DNA of 26,826 nucleotides from Rhodobiaceae bacterium (lineage in GTDB: Bacteria > Pseudomonadota > Alphaproteobacteria > Parvibaculales > Parvibaculaceae): contig NVWR01000004.1 of the NCBI GenBank assembly GCA_002746275.1, positions 233,377 through 260,202 of the forward strand, given 5' to 3'. Shown piece by piece: positions 21,856 to 26,826 of the stretch (within the stretch, counting starts at the first letter, position 1; every line of letters begins with the position of its first letter). The position numbers and the translations under genes are program-made. The notes under the pieces are model-generated. The model saw only the letters and a program-made list of their open reading frames with translations, was not told the DNA's origin and ran no database searches.

Positions 21856-23271
21856 TTATCCGCCGCTGGAGGGCATCAGGGAGGCGACGAGCTCTGGCCA
21901 GACAGCTCCCGCGAAGACAAACAACACGGCGAGAGGGCAGACAACTCGTATCAGGAAGGTCCAGAAGCGGAACCAGAGCGCAGTGGGGTCGTCCACGTTC
22001 AACGCTTCCGCCACGGTCTCCTGGCTCAATGCCCAGCCCACAAAAACCGCCATCAAAATACCAACTCCTGGCTGCACCCAGCTGGTGGCAACAAAATCGA
22101 GCACATCGAAAATCGTTTTGTCGACCAACACGCCAGACGAGGCCAACGGATAAAAGCTGGACCAGTCATTGAAGGAAAATGCTGTGGCGATCCCCACCAT
22201 CCAGCACGCTGTTCCCACCAGGATGGCCGTGGTGCGGCGCGACAGCACAAACGCTTCTTCGATGTAGGCGACCGCTGGCTCCAACAATGAAATTGCGGAG
22301 GTGACAGCAGCGACCGACAACAGAATGAAGAACATGGTGCCCACCAGATATCCTGCTTCCATCTGCGCAAAGGCGATCGGGACCGTCACGAAGATGAGCC
22401 CGGGGCCTGCAGACGGTTCCAACGCGAAGGAAAAAACAAGTGGGAAAATCGCCAGCCCCGCCAGCAAGGCAACGCTGGTATCGGCGATAACGATGATCAC
22501 TGCTGATTTCGGGATATTGATATCCTCATCCAGATACGCGCCGTAAGTCATCATCGACCCCAGCGCAACGGAGACGGAGAAGAAGCCCTGTCCAATAGCC
22601 ACCAGAAATGTGTTGGACGTCACCTTTGAAAAATCAACGGTGAATAGGAAATCCACCGCCTGGTCGAAACCTGGCGTCGATACGGCATAGACCACCATGC
22701 CTATGAGCAGGAGAAACAGCAGCGGCATGAGAAAGACCACGGCGCGTTCAATGCCCTTGTGAAGCCCCCAGACAACAATACCGACATTGATGGCCATGAA
22801 GGCCGTATGCCATCCGATGAGGGAGACGGGGTCAGCTGTGAAATTCCCAAAGAGCGTGCCTGATGCCGCCGGGTCTAGGTTTGCAAAACTATCCGTGACT
22901 GCCAACAACGTGTATTTGAGCGCCCACCCCCCAATCACGCTGTAGTAAGACAGAATAACAAAAGCCCCGAGCGTGCCACCCCAGGCCAGCACCACCCACA
23001 GCACAGACTTTTTGTGTTTACGGACAATAAGCATCATGGACTGGATGGGACTTTGTCCGCCCATCCGCCCCAACATGATCTCCGCTATCAAAATGGGGAG
23101 CGCAATGACTGTGGTGGTGAAGACATAAATGAGAATGAAGGCACCCCCACCATTCTCGCCTGTGATGAAGGGGAAGCGCCAAATATTGCCGAGCCCCACC
23201 GCCGACCCAATAGCTGCCATCAGAAATGCAAACCGCGATGACCAATGCTCGCGCGCCACACTTACTGCCAT
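21856..23271 (-). CDS. Sodium-dependent transporter, NSS/SNF family
   Basis: A 471-residue inner-membrane protein with about eleven or twelve hydrophobic helices. The first helix carries the family signature SAVGLGNIWRFPFITGENGGGAF, the broken helix that binds sodium and substrate in LeuT-type transporters. Helix 6 has GQGFFSVSVALGSMMTYGAYL, the second broken helix. The family imports amino acids or related amines with sodium (and sometimes chloride), suiting a marine lifestyle. The substrate is not readable. ATG 23271 has AGGGGA upstream. It is divergent from the hydrolase gene across 127 bases. Confidence 0.9.
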   Translation of the reverse strand: MAVSVAREHWSSRFAFLMAAIGSAVGLGNIWRFPFITGENGGGAFILIYVFTTTVIALPILIAEIMLGRMGGQSPIQSMMLIVRKHKKSVLWVVLAWGGTLGAFVILSYYSVIGGWALKYTLLAVTDSFANLDPAASGTLFGNFTADPVSLIGWHTAFMAINVGIVVWGLHKGIERAVVFLMPLLFLLLIGMVVYAVSTPGFDQAVDFLFTVDFSKVTSNTFLVAIGQGFFSVSVALGSMMTYGAYLDEDINIPKSAVIIVIADTSVALLAGLAIFPLVFSFALEPSAGPGLIFVTVPIAFAQMEAGYLVGTMFFILLSVAAVTSAISLLEPAVAYIEEAFVLSRRTTAILVGTACWMVGIATAFSFNDWSSFYPLASSGVLVDKTIFDVLDFVATSWVQPGVGILMAVFVGWALSQETVAEALNVDDPTALWFRFWTFLIRVVCPLAVLFVFAGAVWPELVASLMPSSGG

Positions 23272-23398
23272 GTTATCCCCTGCCTTCTTCTCTCGTTCCG
23301 GAGCATCCCCTCTCCGCTTGGCAATGGTAGCGCGCTTTTCTGGCTCTGTCAGGCTGCCTGCCTATGCCCTATAGTTCGCTCAAAAATATGGGGCGCTC
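23272..23398. promoter_or_regulatory. Divergent promoter region, transporter and hydrolase
   Basis: 127 bases between opposed starts. A -10-like CTATAGT near 23367-23373 could serve the hydrolase, leaving a short leader; no operator is evident. Confidence 0.35.
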
Positions 23399-24319
23399 AT
23401 GAACAGTACAACGATAAGAACAGAAATGGTCGAGGCAAACGGCCTGACCTTCGAAACCGATATGTGTGGCGAGGGCGACAAACTGGCGCTCTTCCTGCAC
23501 GGGTTTCCTGAAAACAAGTTCTCCTGGCGGTTCCAGATGCCCCTGCTCGCGGAGCTCGGATACACCGCCTGGGCGCCGAACCTTCGGGGTTATGGAGGCA
23601 GCTCGAGACCACCCCGCGTGGCTGACTACAGTCTCACTCACCTGATGGACGATGTAGCAGGGCTCATGGATGCCGCAAAAGCCCGGGGCATCACCGGGCC
23701 CGTGACCCTCATATCCCACGACTGGGGTGGCGCGATTGCCTGGAGCTTTGTGCTTTCCGCGCTCCGCCCTCTGGACAAGTTCGTCGTCATGAACCTTCCG
23801 CACCCCACCCAGTTCATAAAAAGCGTCGGGACATGGGCGCAACTCAAACGCTCCTGGTATATTTTCTTTTTCCAGATCCCCTGGTTGCCCGAAAAACTGA
23901 TGACAGCGCGCGGCGCCAAGGCGATCGGCGATGCCTTCTACAATATGGCCGCGGATAAAACGAATTTCGCCCCGTCCGTTCTCGACCAATATCGTCAGAA
24001 TGCCCTTATCCCCGGCGCTATGAAGGCGATGATCAACTACTATCGCGCCTCGTTTCGCCGCAATCCGATGAAGGAAATCTGGGAAAATCCGCCCAAAATC
24101 AAAGTACCCACCCTAATGATCTGGGGAGAAGAGGATGTGGCGCTAGGCAAAGAACTGACCTATGGCACAGAGGAATTGGTGGACGATTTCACACTCAGAT
24201 ATCTTCCGAACGTGTCACACTGGGTCCAGCAGGAAGCACCGCAGATTGTGAACCCTATCCTAAAGGCGTGGATCACGGGCCAACCGGTGCCGGAAGCAAA
24301 CGAAGTGAGTAGCAAATGA
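23399..24319 (+). CDS. Alpha/beta hydrolase, epoxide-hydrolase-like
   Basis: A 306-residue protein. H34 starts the oxyanion motif HGFPE. The nucleophile is aspartate D108 in SHDWGG, with D246 (GEEDVALG) and H274 (VSHWVQQEAP) completing an Asp-His-Asp triad. An aspartate nucleophile with HGFPE and a tyrosine-rich cap (YYRASFRR) is typical of soluble epoxide hydrolases, which open epoxides to diols; haloalkane dehalogenases share the triad, but the halide-binding tryptophan next to the nucleophile (W109) is common to both. The exact substrate is unknown. Its stop overlaps the next start by 4 bases (ATGA), so the two are co-translated. Confidence 0.85.
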   Translation: MNSTTIRTEMVEANGLTFETDMCGEGDKLALFLHGFPENKFSWRFQMPLLAELGYTAWAPNLRGYGGSSRPPRVADYSLTHLMDDVAGLMDAAKARGITGPVTLISHDWGGAIAWSFVLSALRPLDKFVVMNLPHPTQFIKSVGTWAQLKRSWYIFFFQIPWLPEKLMTARGAKAIGDAFYNMAADKTNFAPSVLDQYRQNALIPGAMKAMINYYRASFRRNPMKEIWENPPKIKVPTLMIWGEEDVALGKELTYGTEELVDDFTLRYLPNVSHWVQQEAPQIVNPILKAWITGQPVPEANEVSSK

Positions 24320-24564
24320 GCAACGGGATAAACACCCAGACCGATGACAGTGGCGAGATACAGATCGGCCCAACTTCTCTAGGTATGGTTCGCCTCTTCT
24401 TCCGCACGGGAGCATTTGAGTTGCCAATGGATTTTTCGCCCGAAGAGGCTGAGGAAATCGCAGCAGAACTCACGGAGGCCGCCGAGCTTGCCCGCCAATC
24501 AGGCTCAAAAGCCAAAACCCGGCAGCCCTCCTCTTCCCTAAAAAAGAGCGCCCGCAAAAAATAG
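24316..24564 (+). CDS. Small conserved-looking protein overlapping the hydrolase
   Basis: An 82-residue protein. IQIGPTSLGMVRLFFRTGAFELPMDFSPEEAEEIAAELTEAA forms a compact beta-beta-alpha unit, followed by a basic Ser/Lys tail. From memory it resembles a small alphaproteobacterial family of unknown function (DUF6324-like), which I cannot confirm. The ATGA overlap with the hydrolase gene indicates translational coupling. It has no signal peptide or membrane segment. Confidence 0.65.
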   Translation: MSNGINTQTDDSGEIQIGPTSLGMVRLFFRTGAFELPMDFSPEEAEEIAAELTEAAELARQSGSKAKTRQPSSSLKKSARKK

Positions 24565-24690
24565 GGTACAACGCTGCCTTCAATATAGCGCACCAACCAA
24601 ACAAGGCTGCTGGACCTCCCCCCTTCGGTAAGGCTAGGGTTGAGGGGACGCTCATGTGCAGAGCGCGGGTTGCTCCTGGGGGGACAGTGA

Positions 24691-26826
24691 GTGAGCGCCG
24701 TGACGACAACGCCAACCATTGACGATCTTGTCGGCCATTCCGACCCGGCATGGCTGTGGGATGTCGACCGGCGCCGGATTTCGTGGGGCAACCCCGCAGC
24801 CGTCACTTTCTGGGGAGAGCAAAGCCTGCTTGATCTGATTGAGTTGGAGTTTGATCCCGACGACCCCACACTTCTTAAACTGAACCGGCTCGCCACTGAG
24901 TTTGACGAGGGCACCTCCCTTACCCGCAAGCTAGAATTCGACCTTGCGACCGGACGTCAGTGGACGACCTGCCTCTGTTACCCCTCAGTGCTGGATGATG
25001 GTCGCCCCGGGCTTTTGATCCGGCTGGACCAAAGCAGTGAAGCCTCTGCAACGTTCTCCCGGTTTGGGGAAATGGTTCAGGAAGCACCGATTGCGATGGC
25101 ACTTTTTGGTAGCGATGGGGTTTTGCTGCATCAAAATATCGAGGCCGAACGGCTGTTCGGTGTTATTGCGCGGGCTGGCGGGTTGAGTGCCTTGTTGGAG
25201 AAGCCAGACGACGCCCTGCCATTGATCGCGCGGACCATCCGATCGGGGACGGTCAGCCGTGCGCTGACACTCACGACCCGCAATGGCCCCCGTGCCCACC
25301 GCGTCACTTTCAGGCGGATGCACGACCCTGACAGCCAGTCCCACGCCTTGCTGGTTCTTTTCCGCGACATTGCAGACCGCCGCGCGCGAGAAAAAGACGC
25401 GGAGCAGCAGCGGACCCAGATGCAAGCCATGCTCGATTTGGTGAGTGATTTTCAATGGCGCCTCGACAAGAACTTGCGCTTCACCCAGATCACCGGCGAT
25501 TTTTATGGCGCGACAGGAGTTCGTGTCGAAGCCCTGCTGGGTAAAAGTTGGGATGATGTGGTGCAGCAATTTGGCCTGGGACCCAGTGCCTCTTTGGGCA
25601 AAGCTCTCGCGTCTCAAACAGCATGGCGGGATGAAGAACTCCTCTGGCCCAAACACGGACCTGAGGGTCGCGAAGAAGTTGTGCGCCTTGCGCTCGGGGC
25701 CCTTCCCCTCACCGATGCATTGGGAAACTTCAAGGGCTGGAACGGGTTGGCGATAAAATCACAACGACATGCCCCGGCAGCGGTCACAAATTCGACCCTC
25801 TCACCCGCAACGTCCCTGGCGCAAGAACCGGAAACGTTGCTTGCGTCGGTCACCGATGGGGTTTTGATGCTGGATGCTCAGGGCATCGTCATTCGAGCGA
25901 ATGACAATGCTCAGAAAACGCTTGGCACGATTACGGGGAAATCCCTTGCGAGCGTTCTGCACTCTGCCAATCAAAAACAGATCGAAGACTATCTGGCCAG
26001 CCTGATCCGCGATGAGAGAGACGCGCTTTCGCCCACCGATGACAGTGGGTTGGAGGTCAGAACCGCCAGCAAGCCGACCCGACACTTGCTTTTAGTCATG
26101 CAAGCGTTGGGAGATGATTATGCGGGGGCTGCTTTTACCGCGGCGCTCCGAGACATCACCCAGGCCAAACACACAGAAGTGGAATTACGTGAGGCCCTGA
26201 CCCAGGCGCGTGCTGTGAGTTCACAGAGAACTAGTTTTCTTGCAACCGTTGCCCACGAACTCAGAACACCCCTAAACGCCATCATCGGCTTTTCCGAAAT
26301 CATGCGCGACGAGCGGTACGGCGCTCTCGGCGACGAACGCTACCTTTCCTATGCCGGGGATATTCATGACAGCGGCGAATTGTTGCTGAGCCTGATCAAT
26401 GACCTGCTGGACCTGTCCAAGGTAGAAGCGGGGAAATTTGAACCCGAATTTGAACAAGTGAGCATCGCCTCCCTCGTGGAGCAGTGTGTGAACATGGTGA
26501 AGCCGGGCGCCGCGGACGAACGGATCGCGATCCGCACACACATACCCGCAACACTCCCGGGCCTTGTCGCGGACAAGCGCAGCCTGATGCAGATCCTGCT
26601 CAACCTTCTCTCAAATGCTGTGAAATTCACCCGCGCGGGGGGGCAAGTTACTGTCACCGCGACGGTTTCCTCCGACGGGGACCTCACCCTTGCCGTCCAC
26701 GACACGGGTATTGGCATGTCCGACGAAGATCTGGAACAGGCGCTTACCCCGTTTGGACAGGCGCGCAATGCCGTCACTCACGGGCGCAAAGGCACCGGTC
26801 TGGGCCTGCCGCTTGCCAAAGCGCTG
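24691..26826 (+). CDS. Sensor histidine kinase with PAS domains (3' truncated by window)
   Basis: 712 residues are visible and there is no stop before the window end. The start is GTG 24691, with a GGGGGGA ribosome site 6 bases upstream; an ATG start is not available nearby. The first 500 residues hold two or three PAS-like modules (MVQEAPIAMALFGSDGVLLHQN, LASVTDGVLMLDAQGIVIRAN) and no membrane helix, so the protein looks cytoplasmic. The HisKA box is FLATVAHELRTPLNAIIGFSEIM, phospho-acceptor H522. The ATPase part has the N box (LLSNAVKFT), DTGIGM and GTGLGLPLAKAL. The H-box wording is that of PleC/DivJ/PdhS-like kinases of Alphaproteobacteria, which steer cell cycle or development, but the sensing part does not fix the role. 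The last part of the ATPase domain lies outside. Confidence 0.9.
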   Translation, partial: MSAVTTTPTIDDLVGHSDPAWLWDVDRRRISWGNPAAVTFWGEQSLLDLIELEFDPDDPTLLKLNRLATEFDEGTSLTRKLEFDLATGRQWTTCLCYPSVLDDGRPGLLIRLDQSSEASATFSRFGEMVQEAPIAMALFGSDGVLLHQNIEAERLFGVIARAGGLSALLEKPDDALPLIARTIRSGTVSRALTLTTRNGPRAHRVTFRRMHDPDSQSHALLVLFRDIADRRAREKDAEQQRTQMQAMLDLVSDFQWRLDKNLRFTQITGDFYGATGVRVEALLGKSWDDVVQQFGLGPSASLGKALASQTAWRDEELLWPKHGPEGREEVVRLALGALPLTDALGNFKGWNGLAIKSQRHAPAAVTNSTLSPATSLAQEPETLLASVTDGVLMLDAQGIVIRANDNAQKTLGTITGKSLASVLHSANQKQIEDYLASLIRDERDALSPTDDSGLEVRTASKPTRHLLLVMQALGDDYAGAAFTAALRDITQAKHTEVELREALTQARAVSSQRTSFLATVAHELRTPLNAIIGFSEIMRDERYGALGDERYLSYAGDIHDSGELLLSLINDLLDLSKVEAGKFEPEFEQVSIASLVEQCVNMVKPGAADERIAIRTHIPATLPGLVADKRSLMQILLNLLSNAVKFTRAGGQVTVTATVSSDGDLTLAVHDTGIGMSDEDLEQALTPFGQARNAVTHGRKGTGLGLPLAKAL

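Overview
The window looks like the chromosome of an alphaproteobacterium. The strongest support is a tRNA-His gene with no encoded G at -1, a G1:U72 pair and A73, a form known from a clade of Alphaproteobacteria. HisKA-type sensor kinase architecture, crotonase, acyl-CoA ligase and MBL genes, and moderately GC-rich codon use fit this. I cannot name the genus; a marine Parvibaculum- or Rhizobiales-like organism is only a guess. No transposase, integrase or CRISPR array is visible.

Left edge (1-2350): an AT-richer glycosyltransferase with membrane segments ends 4 bases before a 31-base copy of the 3' end of a tRNA-Pro gene. This reads as the distal attachment scar of an island lying to the left. 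Just right of it is an FNR/FixK-type box at class II spacing from a -10-like element, then two hairpins and a strong intrinsic terminator: a probable anaerobically controlled small RNA with an anti-Shine-Dalgarno loop. A broken gene follows.

Metabolic block (2348-16330): TetR regulator, SAM methyltransferase, two divergent crotonase-fold genes, a sphingosine-phosphate-lyase-like PLP enzyme, a small membrane protein with an elaborate leader, an MBL-fold hydrolase, an ArsR/SRPBCC pair, a DUF1499 membrane protein and an acyl-CoA ligase. A rightward GST-amidase-class III aminotransferase-unknown protein operon ends the block. The theme is handling of acyl-CoA, amide and amine compounds, but no single pathway can be fixed.

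Regulatory block (16346-21241): a LuxI-type acyl-homoserine-lactone synthase follows a LuxR receptor and a tiny HTH-only LuxR-type protein in one leftward operon. The operon ends in a translationally coupled 58-residue protein. Beside it are a second LuxR receptor, an XRE-S24 (CI/LexA-like) repressor, a paralogue of its S24 domain without a DNA-binding domain, and a third short protein that may be a worn S24 C-terminus. Quorum sensing combined with cleavable-repressor-like modules is the most unusual part of the window.

Right edge (21620-26826): tRNA-His, a sodium:neurotransmitter-symporter family transporter, an epoxide-hydrolase-like alpha/beta hydrolase overlapping a small conserved-looking gene, and a PAS-containing sensor histidine kinase cut by the window end.
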